The position numbers were made by a program, and so were the translations under genes. A DNA stretch of 14,814 bases from Syntrophales bacterium (GTDB lineage: Bacteria; Desulfobacterota; Syntrophia; Syntrophales; UBA2251): contig JALNWL010000045.1 of the NCBI GenBank assembly GCA_023230905.1, positions 1-14,814 of the forward strand, written 5' to 3'. This document shows positions 1-6,634 of the stretch, one piece after another. The notes under the pieces were generated by a model that saw nothing but the letters and a program-made list of their open reading frames with translations, was not told where the DNA came from and searched no databases. Every line of letters starts with the position of its first letter. The stretch's first letter is position 1.

Positions 1-303
1 CTCCTCGAAACGATGGACATCCGTCAGAACGGGAACATCGCACTCCCGCTTGACGGCGGCCAGAATCTCCAGACCCTCCTTGAGACCCGGCCCGCGGAAT
101 CCCCCGAGAGAGGTCCGGTTCGCCTTGTCGTAGGAGGCCTTGAAGATCAGGCCGATCTCCAGCGCCCCGGCGAGCGTCTTGAGATAACGGGCGATCTCCA
201 GCGCTTTCGCTTCCGTTTCAAGGACGCAAGGCCCGGCGATCAGGGCCAGGGGGGCTTCCCCCCCCAGAGCGACGCTCCCCACCATGACCTGTTTCGTCTT
301 CAT
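1..303 (-). CDS. kdsA: 3-deoxy-D-manno-octulosonate 8-phosphate synthase (KDO8P synthase), N-terminal part
   Basis: This is the first 101 codons of a minus-strand gene that runs off the window edge; the family is usually about 270-285 residues. The enzyme condenses phosphoenolpyruvate with D-arabinose 5-phosphate to give KDO8P in the cytoplasm, for the inner core of lipopolysaccharide. The translation shows the family landmarks: LIAGPC (residues 21-26), FKASYDKANRTS (54-65), FRGPGLKEG (69-77) and VPVLTDVH (90-97), which form the phosphate/PEP-binding face of the TIM barrel. The ATG at 303 overlaps the stop of the upstream TPR gene as ATGA, which suggests translational coupling. The reading frame stays open through runs of 8 and 6 identical bases near 250-265, so there is no frameshift. 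Identity is secure from the motifs; only the missing C-terminus limits it. Confidence 0.95.
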   Translation of the reverse strand, partial: MKTKQVMVGSVALGGEAPLALIAGPCVLETEAKALEIARYLKTLAGALEIGLIFKASYDKANRTSLGGFRGPGLKEGLEILAAVKRECDVPVLTDVHRFEE

Positions 304-2330
304 TGTTTTTCACCCATTTTTCTTTCCAGGAGGAGGATCTTCATCCGGGGAATCTTGTTCCCCGCCCGGACGTGTTCGGGGCTCAGCTCATAGGCCTTTT
401 CGAAGGCCTGAAGGGCCTCCTCGTAGGCCCGGTTCCTTTCGTGGAGGAGTCCCAGGCGGTAGAAGACCTCCGCGTTTTCAGGATCATACTTCAGAGAGGT
501 CTGGTAGGCTTCGGCGGCGGCGGCGTTCTTCCCCTGCCGCTCGTACGCATACCCCAGCGCTTCGTGATTCGACGACTTCCGGGGATTCAGGGCAATCAGC
601 TTTCGGTAGGTCTGCACCGCCTCCTCGTAGCGCCCCTCCGCCATGTAGCGATCCGCCAGGACATCGAGGACCTCGCCGGTCGGCCGGGCGACCGCGGCCC
701 GTTCGTACTGGGCGATGGCCTCCTTCTTCCGCCCCAGCTTTTCGTAGGCGTCCGCCAGTTGCCGCCGAAGCTGGGTGTCCCGTTTTCCAAAGCGCAGGGC
801 CTTTTCATAGTTTTCAGCCGCCAGGCCATAATTCTTCGCTTCCGCGTAGGCGAAGCCGAGCTGCGCGTAGACGTCCGCCTTCTGGGGCGACACCCGCGCC
901 AGGCGTTCATACAACGCGGCCGCGGCGGCATAGCGGCCGGAACGGAACTCCAGATCGGCCAGCCCCTTCAGGGCATCGGCATCCTCCGGTTTGAGTTTCA
1001 GGACCTGCCGATACTCCCGTGCCGCCTCCCGGTCCATCGTGAGTTTTTCATAGGCAGCCGCCAGGTTGAAGCGGACGATGGTGTTTCCGGGATCGATGGC
1101 CAAGGCCTTGCGGTTGTGCGCCACCTCCTCGCGGGGCAGGCCCTTGTTTCCCAAGGCCAGTGCGAGATTGGCATGCGCCAGGACATTGCGCGGCTGGCGC
1201 CTGATGATCTCGCGATACACGCGGATGGCCTCCTCGTTCTTACCGGCCTTGAGGTTAGCCCCCGCAAACGCCATCCAGGCGTAATCCGCTTCCGGCGTCC
1301 GCTTCAGGACGGCCCGGTAGGCCTCGATGGCCGCAGGGTAATCCTTTGTCATTTCATAGGCCTCCCCCAATCTAAAATAAAGCATCTCCGGATGGGGGTC
1401 CAGCGCCAGAGATTTCCGGTAGAGGTCGACCGCCCTGGACCATTGTCGCAGGTTACCGCAGGCAAACGCCATGTGCGCATAAACGGCTGCTTCTCCGGGG
1501 GACAGGGCGAGAAGCCTCTCACCCGTGCGGATGACCGCGGCGTCGTTTTTCCCCGCCGCATAAGCCTTGAGGAGTTCCCTCAGGGCGGGCAGATCTTTCG
1601 GATTTTGCCGGACCACCTCCGCGTAATGGCCGATGGCCCGTTCGACCTCACCGGACCGCAGGTAGATCCCCCCCAGCATCTTTCGGACGTTCCCGTCGGA
1701 CGGGTTCATCCGGAGCGCCGTTTCGAGATAGTCGATCCGTTCCTTCAGGCTTTCGCTGGCGCGGGCATGGCGTAGCCAGTCCTGGGGTGTAACGACCGCC
1801 TGGACGGGGATGGTGGCAACGGGGGTTCCCCGGTAGTAAATCCTTATCGGCTCGGCGGGCAGGTCTGTCGCCCCAGACGTACGGCCCCGCTCCGCCATGG
1901 CCCGATCGACCAGGTCCACCCCCCTCAGGATGCGCCCCTGATCACGCTCGCCGCCGACGCCACCGACATCGACGCTGACGCCGCGGGACAGCAGGTCATC
2001 GGACACGACCCCATGAAGGATGAACTCATCCCGGTACGTGACCGTAAACGTCTCCGACGGATTCAGGCGGAAATCCCGCCCGTTAAGCTCTCCGGTCAGG
2101 CCGTAAACGCGGGGCGGCCCGCCCAGGGCATAAAAGGACAGGGCATTTCGGACCCGCTTCAAACCGAAGATCGGATCATGTTGGGGATCCCTGATGATGA
2201 AACCGAACCAGAATCCGCCCAGCACAAGAACCGGGACGAGCAGCCCGGCCGCGGCGGCGCTCCAGCGCCGCCGGGCCTTCGTTTTCCCGTCAACCCACCG
2301 TTCTCCACGGGGAATATCCGGACGCCGCAT
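300..2330 (-). CDS. Membrane-anchored TPR-repeat protein (about 14 TPR units)
   Basis: The protein has 676 residues from the ATG at 2330. A short basic N-terminus (KARRR) is followed by one hydrophobic segment at about residues 24-46, so it is probably anchored in the inner membrane with the rest in the periplasm. Residues about 50-185 form a region I do not recognise. From about 195 to 665 there are roughly 14 consecutive 34-residue tetratricopeptide repeats, with the typical A-Y/L-G-A and final P-x-x spacing. Such arrays bind partner proteins; no catalytic motif is visible. An AAAGGAGG (2341-2348) lies 10 bases before the ATG and 7 before an in-frame TTG at 2333, so TTG could also be used. 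It sits between xerD and kdsA and overlaps kdsA by four bases. A role in envelope or LPS assembly is conceivable from kdsA only. The specific function is unknown. Confidence 0.9.
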   Translation of the reverse strand: MRRPDIPRGERWVDGKTKARRRWSAAAAGLLVPVLVLGGFWFGFIIRDPQHDPIFGLKRVRNALSFYALGGPPRVYGLTGELNGRDFRLNPSETFTVTYRDEFILHGVVSDDLLSRGVSVDVGGVGGERDQGRILRGVDLVDRAMAERGRTSGATDLPAEPIRIYYRGTPVATIPVQAVVTPQDWLRHARASESLKERIDYLETALRMNPSDGNVRKMLGGIYLRSGEVERAIGHYAEVVRQNPKDLPALRELLKAYAAGKNDAAVIRTGERLLALSPGEAAVYAHMAFACGNLRQWSRAVDLYRKSLALDPHPEMLYFRLGEAYEMTKDYPAAIEAYRAVLKRTPEADYAWMAFAGANLKAGKNEEAIRVYREIIRRQPRNVLAHANLALALGNKGLPREEVAHNRKALAIDPGNTIVRFNLAAAYEKLTMDREAAREYRQVLKLKPEDADALKGLADLEFRSGRYAAAAALYERLARVSPQKADVYAQLGFAYAEAKNYGLAAENYEKALRFGKRDTQLRRQLADAYEKLGRKKEAIAQYERAAVARPTGEVLDVLADRYMAEGRYEEAVQTYRKLIALNPRKSSNHEALGYAYERQGKNAAAAEAYQTSLKYDPENAEVFYRLGLLHERNRAYEEALQAFEKAYELSPEHVRAGNKIPRMKILLLERKMGEKQ

Positions 2331-2377
2331 CAACGCATGGCCTCCTTTCGGCGTCGTTCGTCGGTCTGTCTGTTCAT
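2330..2377 (-). CDS. Possible 15-codon leader ORF before the TPR gene
   Basis: An ATG at 2377 opens a 15-residue reading frame (MNRQTDERRRKEAMR) that stops at TGA 2332-2330. The stop shares its last base with the ATG of the TPR gene (TGATG). A GAGGGG stretch lies about 7 bases upstream of this ATG, and the ribosome-binding site of the TPR gene is inside the small frame. This is the geometry of a translationally coupled leader peptide. The frame is short enough to arise by chance, and no homologue is known to me. Confidence 0.2.
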   Translation of the reverse strand: MNRQTDERRRKEAMR

Positions 2378-2452
2378 GTCCCTGCCCCTCTCGGTCCCGG
2401 GCAATCTCCCCTAACCGTCAATCCGCGCCTGAGCGGTTCCTGCCGCAGGCAT

Positions 2453-3340
2453 TCATCCGCGGGGATGAAATCGCCGGTGGATGTCCTTCAGCCGCTCCCG
2501 CGTCATGTGGGTATAGATCTGTGTGGTCGATATGTCGGCATGTCCCAGCATGATCTGGACGGAGCGGAGATCGGCGCCGCCCTCGAGCAGATGCGAGGCA
2601 AAGGAATGCCGGAACGTGTGGGGATGAACGCGCTTCGCAAGCCCCGCGCGGCGGCTGTAGGTCGCGATAAGCTTCCAGAGGCCCTGCCGGGTGAACGCCT
2701 TTCCCCACCGGGTGAGGAAGAGAATGTCGGAAGAGGCCCCCTTCAAAAATAGCGGCCGGGCCTCGTCCACATAAACCCGGGCGGCCTCGTAGGCGGAACG
2801 GCCGACGGGGACGATCCGTTCCTTGCTCCCCTTGCCCATGACCGTGAGATAGCCGATCTGCCATTGGATGTTGCCGAGACGCAGCAGGATCAGCTCCGTT
2901 ACGCGGACCCCGGTGGCGTACATCAGCTCCAGGATGGCCGTATCGCGCAGAGCCGCGGGTCCGTTCGTTCCCGGCCGGGCGAGCAGCAGTTCCATCTCCT
3001 GGCGACTCAGGACGTCCGGCAGCCGGAGCCCCGTCTTGGCGCGCTCGATGTGGGCCACAGGATTCTCTGTGATGATTCTCTCTCGCAGGAGGTACCGGTA
3101 AAACCCTCGGATGGCCGCAAACCCCCGATTGATTGAGCTCGCGGCCAGCCCGGACCGTTTCAGGTCGGTCAGGTAGTCGAGCAGCCGCTCCGGTTCGATG
3201 GTCAGGCCGTCCCCCCCGTTCCGCTCGGACAGGAAGACGCGATAGCGGCCCAGATCGTGCCGATAGGCCGCCAGCGTATGTCGGGAAGCCCCTTTTTCTA
3301 TAGCAAGATAATTCAGGTAATCCTCGATTTGCGGCAACAT
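2453..3340 (-). CDS. xerD: Tyrosine recombinase XerD (chromosome dimer resolution)
   Basis: The 295-residue length is typical for XerC/XerD. The protein cuts and rejoins DNA at dif with its partner Xer recombinase to resolve chromosome dimers. The N-terminal SAM-like core-binding domain covers about residues 1-90, and the catalytic domain about 105-290. All catalytic residues are visible: Arg146 (ATGVRVTEL), Lys170 (MGKGSKER), His241 and Arg244 (HPHTFRHSF), His267 (MLGHADIS) and nucleophile Tyr276 (STTQIYTH). The tail TRERLKDIHRRFHPRG resembles XerD more than XerC. The ATG at 3340 is the first start after an in-frame stop just upstream (3350-3352). No good Shine-Dalgarno precedes it. There are no mobile-element genes or repeats around it, so a housekeeping Xer protein is more likely than a phage or integron integrase. 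The XerC versus XerD choice is less certain than the family. Confidence 0.9.
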   Translation of the reverse strand: MLPQIEDYLNYLAIEKGASRHTLAAYRHDLGRYRVFLSERNGGDGLTIEPERLLDYLTDLKRSGLAASSINRGFAAIRGFYRYLLRERIITENPVAHIERAKTGLRLPDVLSRQEMELLLARPGTNGPAALRDTAILELMYATGVRVTELILLRLGNIQWQIGYLTVMGKGSKERIVPVGRSAYEAARVYVDEARPLFLKGASSDILFLTRWGKAFTRQGLWKLIATYSRRAGLAKRVHPHTFRHSFASHLLEGGADLRSVQIMLGHADISTTQIYTHMTRERLKDIHRRFHPRG

Positions 3341-3405
3341 GGAGGGGTTTTAACCCATCTCGCGCGGAGACGCAAAGCATTTTTCCGTTCCCGGAGACAA
3401 ATCTG

Positions 3406-3477
3406 TTGACATCACTCAAGGCTTGTGCTAATCGCACGACTGTGAATTTAAATATAATTCTTCATGACCGGCGGTCA
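3406..3477 (+). promoter_or_regulatory. Candidate promoter region with palindromic operator for the DRTGG-ATPase module
   Basis: In the 197-base divergent gap between xerD and the first DRTGG gene, an AT-rich island contains a perfect TATAAT (3453-3458). Seven bases further on lies the palindrome TGACC-GGC-GGTCA (3465-3477), placed where transcription would start. That position suits a repressor operator, for example for a TetR-type dimer. A TTGACA (3406-3411) is also present, but it is 41 bases from the TATAAT. It could instead pair with a weak GCTAAT (3427-3432, spacer 15). No clear -35 sits 16-18 bases before the TATAAT, so an activator or another sigma factor may be involved. This is a sequence-pattern call only. 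Confidence 0.4.
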
Positions 3478-3537
3478 GAATAAATCGCATCCCACGGGGG
3501 GTAGCCGGCCGCGTCAATCGCTGGAAAGAGGGGAAAA

Positions 3538-3915
3538 GTGATCCTCCTAGAAATAAAGGATCTTCTCGATGCCGAGGTTCTGGTCGGAGAGAATCAGATG
3601 GATATGGAGGTCAAAACGGCGTTCGGGGCCGATTTGATGAGCGACGTGCTGGCCTTTGCGCAATCGGGAAGCCTGCTCCTGACCGGATTGACCAATCCGC
3701 AGGTGATCCGCACAGCGGATGTTCTCGATATCGCTGCGATCATCATCGTCCGCGGAAAGCGCCCTTCCCCGGATACGGTGCAACTGGCGGGAGATCTGGG
3801 GATTCCCATCCTGGTCACCCGCTTCATTCTTTTTGAAACCGCGGGTCGGCTGTACCAGGCCGGGATCCGCGGGTGTCTGGTGAAGGTGGATGGTTCCGTG
3901 CACGGCCATGGCTGA
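3538..3915 (+). CDS. DRTGG-domain protein, first copy
   Basis: A 125-residue soluble protein made almost entirely of one DRTGG domain. Typical segments are the ADLMSDVLAF stretch (about residues 31-40), LLLTGLTNPQVIRTADVLDI (46-65), AAIIIVRGK (66-74) and LGIPILVTRF (86-95). DRTGG domains occur as regulatory parts of phosphotransacetylases and CBS/DHH phosphatases, and stand-alone versions occur near hydrogenase genes; their ligand is not established. The start is GTG with an AGAGGGG four bases upstream. The next gene begins eight bases before this one stops, so the pair is probably translated together. It has no signal peptide, no membrane segment and no catalytic motif that I can name. A ligand-sensing or partner-binding role is inferred from the context only. 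Confidence 0.82.
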   Translation: MILLEIKDLLDAEVLVGENQMDMEVKTAFGADLMSDVLAFAQSGSLLLTGLTNPQVIRTADVLDIAAIIIVRGKRPSPDTVQLAGDLGIPILVTRFILFETAGRLYQAGIRGCLVKVDGSVHGHG

Positions 3916-4345
3916 TGAGCCCCTGATCTACGAGAACCAGTTCAACGTCCAGGGAGGAAATTTCAACGACGCCGGCAAGGTGGCGAGCCATATCAAGGCC
4001 ATTCTGAAAGGATTCGGCATCCCGAGCGAGGCGGTCCGGAAAACGGCCCTGGTGGCCTATGAATCGGAAATCAACATCGTATCCTATGCCCGCAAAGGGG
4101 TCATCCACCTCCGACTGGCCCGCGATCAGGTCGTCATCGAAACCATCGACGAGGGCTTGGGAATCGCGGACATCGAACTCGCCATGCAGGAGGGTTATTC
4201 CACCGCGACGGACAAAATCCGCGAAATGGGGTTCGGTGCGGGCATGGGATTGGCCAACATCCGGAATTTTTCGGATATCTTCCAGATCTCCTCGGAGCCC
4301 GGCAAGGGAACGTCTCTGAAGATGATCATCAAGTGGCGACCTTAA
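3908..4345 (+). CDS. RsbW-like ATP-binding protein (GHKL fold, anti-sigma-factor/serine kinase type)
   Basis: This small cytoplasmic protein (145 residues from the ATG at 3908) consists of a single GHKL ATPase domain. The N-box is AYESEINIV (residues 50-58, Glu52 and Asn56), the G1 box is DEGLGI (81-86), the ATP-lid G2 box is GFGAGMGLANI (108-118), and GKGTSL (132-137) follows. RsbW/SpoIIAB relatives bind or phosphorylate STAS-domain antagonists and sigma factors, but neither is encoded nearby. Its start lies inside the end of the first DRTGG gene, and the second DRTGG gene follows after 10 bases, so the three are almost certainly one translational unit. An in-frame ATG at 3890 is possible; 3908 gives the cleaner family N-terminus. 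Being flanked by two DRTGG genes suggests these are its partners, which is inference. Confidence 0.85.
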   Translation: MADEPLIYENQFNVQGGNFNDAGKVASHIKAILKGFGIPSEAVRKTALVAYESEINIVSYARKGVIHLRLARDQVVIETIDEGLGIADIELAMQEGYSTATDKIREMGFGAGMGLANIRNFSDIFQISSEPGKGTSLKMIIKWRP

Positions 4346-4355
4346 GGGATTGAAG

Positions 4356-4727
4356 ATGACTGAGACCTCACCGATCGATCTTTCCACACTGGTCCGATTG
4401 CTTCAGCTCCAGGTGCGCACCGGCGCCGATCGACTGGATCGCCCCGTCCGGGGAGGCTATGTGGGGGATCTCCTGAGCGACGTGATGGGCAACAGCCATG
4501 AAGGGGATCTCTGGATCACCCGTCAGGTGCACCCCAACATTGTGGCCGTGGCGAGCCTGAAGGATCTCGCCGCGATCGTTCTGGTCAACGGCAGCGAACC
4601 CGCGCCGGAAACCTTGACCAAGGCCGAGGCGGAAGGGATACCCGTCCTTCTCGCCGAGGAGTCGGCTTTTGCAGTCGCCGGCAAGGTATACGCCCTGATT
4701 ACCGGAGCGGTACAAATCGCAACGTAA
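4356..4727 (+). CDS. DRTGG-domain protein, second copy
   Basis: This 123-residue protein is the second stand-alone DRTGG domain of the module. It shows VRGGYVGDLLSDVMGN (about residues 31-46), GDLWITRQVHPNIVAVASL (50-68), AAIVLVNG (72-79) and AEGIPVLLAEESAFAVAGKV (92-111). It matches the first copy in layout but not closely in sequence, so the two are old paralogues with probably distinct roles. The ATG at 4356 is preceded by AAGGGA with six-base spacing; an in-frame TTG at 4350 is less likely. The gene is followed directly by a strong terminator hairpin. Ligand and function are unknown. Confidence 0.82.
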   Translation: MTETSPIDLSTLVRLLQLQVRTGADRLDRPVRGGYVGDLLSDVMGNSHEGDLWITRQVHPNIVAVASLKDLAAIVLVNGSEPAPETLTKAEAEGIPVLLAEESAFAVAGKVYALITGAVQIAT

Positions 4728-4732
4728 CGTAC

Positions 4733-4761
4733 AAGGCCATGGGAATCATGGCCTTTTTTTT
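4733..4761 (+). terminator. Intrinsic terminator inside the DRTGG/PHP module
   Basis: A perfect 8-bp inverted repeat, AAGGCCAT (4733-4740) and ATGGCCTT (4748-4755), encloses a 7-base loop and runs into eight Ts (4754-4761). This is a textbook Rho-independent terminator for plus-strand transcription. It ends 30 bases before the ATG of the PHP gene, so the downstream genes depend on read-through, regulated antitermination or a promoter of their own. I see no convincing promoter between 4761 and 4792. Confidence 0.85.
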
Positions 4762-4791
4762 GTTTATGACAGATGCCCCAGGTTGGCCGTC

Positions 4792-5529
4792 ATGCTCAAG
4801 GAGTTTCGCTGTGACCTCCACATCCATACCTGTCTGTCACCCTGTGCGGATTTGGATCTTTACCCCAGCGCCCTCGTGGGGAAGGCGCTGAAAACGGACT
4901 TGGACGTTATCGCCGTCTGCGACCACAATTCGTCGGAAAATGTCCCCTACGTGCTGCGTTGCGCCGCGGGGACGTCGGTGGTGGTCCTCCCTGGGATGGA
5001 GGTCACCAGCCGCGAAGAGGTTCACGTCCTGGCTCTTTTTGATACCCTGGATCCGTTAGCGCGATTTCAGGTTGACGTTTACGCCCACCTGAGCGGCTCG
5101 AACCGGGAAGAGGTTTTCGGCTGTCAGGCCATCGTGAACGACGTCGACGAAGTGGAGGGATTCAACGATCGCCTGCTCATCGGGGCCACAGACATCCCGC
5201 TGGACGGGTTGATCTCCCTGATTCACCACCACGGCGGGCTGGCGGTTGCCTCCCATATCGACCGGGAGGCTTTCGGCGTTCTGGGTCAGCTGGGCTTCAT
5301 CGATTCGTCCCTCGCCTTCGACGCCCTGGAAGTGACGTTCCGGTTGGGGATCCGGGAGGCCCGCCGTCGTTATCCGGAGTTCGGCGCGTACGCCTTCGTC
5401 ACATCGTCGGATGCGCATTTCCTGCAAGACGTCGGCCAGGGGATGACCCGGATCCGGATGGCGGCCCCCACGTTGGCGGAACTCAAGCTGGCCTTTCAGC
5501 GGCGGGACGGACGTGAGATTCTGGAGTAG
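4792..5529 (+). CDS. PHP-family metal-dependent phosphoesterase
   Basis: This 245-residue cytoplasmic protein has the full polymerase-and-histidinol-phosphatase metal-site set. The visible ligands are His10 and His12 (DLHIHTCLSPC), Asp44 and His45 (CDHNSSEN), Glu70 (GMEVT), His78 (EVHVLALF), His155 (ASHID) and Asp207/His209 (SSDAHF). These usually hold two or three metal ions and hydrolyse phosphoesters of nucleotides or sugars; the substrate here cannot be read from sequence. The CLSPC after the second His is typical of the subgroup seen next to hydrogenase and ATPase genes. The ATG at 4792 is chosen; an in-frame TTG at 4783 is possible, and the ribosome-binding site (AGGTTGG) is weak. The next gene starts four bases after the stop, so the two are coupled. 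Family confidence is high and function is unknown. Confidence 0.88.
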   Translation: MLKEFRCDLHIHTCLSPCADLDLYPSALVGKALKTDLDVIAVCDHNSSENVPYVLRCAAGTSVVVLPGMEVTSREEVHVLALFDTLDPLARFQVDVYAHLSGSNREEVFGCQAIVNDVDEVEGFNDRLLIGATDIPLDGLISLIHHHGGLAVASHIDREAFGVLGQLGFIDSSLAFDALEVTFRLGIREARRRYPEFGAYAFVTSSDAHFLQDVGQGMTRIRMAAPTLAELKLAFQRRDGREILE

Positions 5530-5533
5530 ATTT

Positions 5534-6082
5534 TTGCTGGAACTCTCTCACCACATCCTCGATATCGCCGAAAACGCCACCCGGGCCGGATCGAAAACGG
5601 TCCGGATCACGCTGACGGAGGATACGCATAGCGATCGGCTTACGCTGGAAGTCGCGGACGACGGTCGGGGCATGTCGGCCGAGGAGCGGGGGCGCGCACT
5701 CGACCCCTTCTTCACCACGAAGAAGGTCCGGCGCGTGGGTCTGGGGCTGCCGATGCTGGCCGATGCGGCGCAGCGGACGGGCGGCACATTCACCCTCGAC
5801 TCCGCGCCAGGTCGGGGAACTCGCCTGGAGGCTTCGTTCGGTCTGTGTCATCTGGACCGGCAGCCGCTGGGAGATGTCGCCGCGTCCCTGGTTTCGTTGA
5901 TCGCGGGAAATCCCGACGTGGATTTCGTTTACCGCCATCGTCACGACGCGGCGGAGTATGTTCTGGATACGCGCGAGATCCGTCAGGAACTCGACGGTGT
6001 CCCCATGAGCCACAGAGACGAGCTCAAGCTGATCAGCGACAACATCGTGGAAGGCCTTGAAGAAATCGGCTCGGAAGGATGA
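5534..6082 (+). CDS. Histidine-kinase-like ATPase without a phospho-acceptor domain
   Basis: The protein has 182 residues when started at TTG 5534, which gives the family-typical N-terminus MLELSHHILDIAENA. A GGAG lies seven bases upstream; a GTG at 5513 would overlap the PHP gene by 17 bases and is less likely. The GHKL boxes are clear: N-box Asn14 (AENATRAGS), G1 DDGRGM (42-47), F-box DPFFTTK (57-63), G2 GLGLPML (69-75) and GRGT (93-96). There is no dimerisation/His-phosphotransfer domain, sensor or membrane segment, so it is not a normal sensor kinase. About 80 residues after the ATPase (105-182) form a charged, probably helical tail with no motif I recognise. It overlaps no other gene, and the NuoE-type gene follows within 36 bases. 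A regulatory or assembly role for the redox enzyme is inferred from position. Confidence 0.82.
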   Translation: MLELSHHILDIAENATRAGSKTVRITLTEDTHSDRLTLEVADDGRGMSAEERGRALDPFFTTKKVRRVGLGLPMLADAAQRTGGTFTLDSAPGRGTRLEASFGLCHLDRQPLGDVAASLVSLIAGNPDVDFVYRHRHDAAEYVLDTREIRQELDGVPMSHRDELKLISDNIVEGLEEIGSEG

Positions 6083-6117
6083 CTTCCACCGATCCTATAG
6101 AAGGAGGATATGGGTGC

Positions 6118-6612
6118 ATGAAAGCGGAACTTGATGATTTGTCGAAAGTGTTTACCCCGGAACAGATTGCTCAGCTCGATGCCATCATCGCCAAGCATAA
6201 GGGCAAGCCGGGGGGGTTGATCCCGGTTCTCGAGGAGGCCCAGGTGACCCTGGAATACCTGCCGCCATCCGTCCAGGCGCGGATCGCCCGGGGGCTGAAC
6301 CTGCCCTTCAGCCGCGTTTACGGTGTGGTCACCTTCTATTCGTTCTTCACCATGACCCCCCGCGGCCGCCATACGGTGCGGGTCTGCCTCGGGACGGCCT
6401 GCTATGTCCGCGGCGGCAAGGCCATCGCGGAAACCCTGGAAAAAACCTTTGGAATCAAGGAGGGCGAAACAACGCCGGACCGGCGGTTCACCTATGAGAC
6501 GGTGCGCTGCCTGGGGGCCTGCGGCCTGGGTCCGGTGGTCGTGGTGGACGACGACGTCCACGGGCGCGTCAAACCGGCAAAGGTCAAGGACATCCTCGGC
6601 CCTTACGTCTAA
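6118..6612 (+). CDS. nuoE: NuoE/HndA/HydC-type [2Fe-2S] subunit of an NAD(P)-linked redox complex
   Basis: A 164-residue protein with the thioredoxin-like ferredoxin fold of complex I NuoE. The four cluster ligands are all present: Cys90 and Cys95 (CLGTAC) and Cys131 and Cys135 (CLGAC). In hydrogenases and formate dehydrogenases this subunit docks on the NuoF-like flavoprotein and carries an electron to or from its FMN. The ATG at 6118 has AAGGAGG (6101-6107) ten bases upstream. An in-frame ATG at 6079 overlaps the preceding stop as ATGA and would add 13 residues with no family resemblance. It is the first gene of a tight run with the HndB-like and NuoF-GltD genes. The name is by family; because the catalytic subunit is FdhA, it works here as a formate dehydrogenase gamma-type subunit. 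Confidence 0.93.
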   Translation: MKAELDDLSKVFTPEQIAQLDAIIAKHKGKPGGLIPVLEEAQVTLEYLPPSVQARIARGLNLPFSRVYGVVTFYSFFTMTPRGRHTVRVCLGTACYVRGGKAIAETLEKTFGIKEGETTPDRRFTYETVRCLGACGLGPVVVVDDDVHGRVKPAKVKDILGPYV

Positions 6613-6634
6613 ACCCTATTGAGGAGTGGGAGCG

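Noticed and set aside
303..1775. 490-codon open frame on the plus strand
   Set aside because: It is antisense to the TPR gene, which has clear repeats and a good ribosome-binding site.
300..2333. Tandem DNA repeats
   Set aside because: The periodicity is at the protein level (34-residue TPRs); the DNA copies are too diverged to be nucleotide repeats.
2453..3340. Phage or transposon integrase marking a mobile element
   Set aside because: Length and C-terminus fit housekeeping XerD. No att-like repeats, tRNA, transposase or phage genes are nearby.
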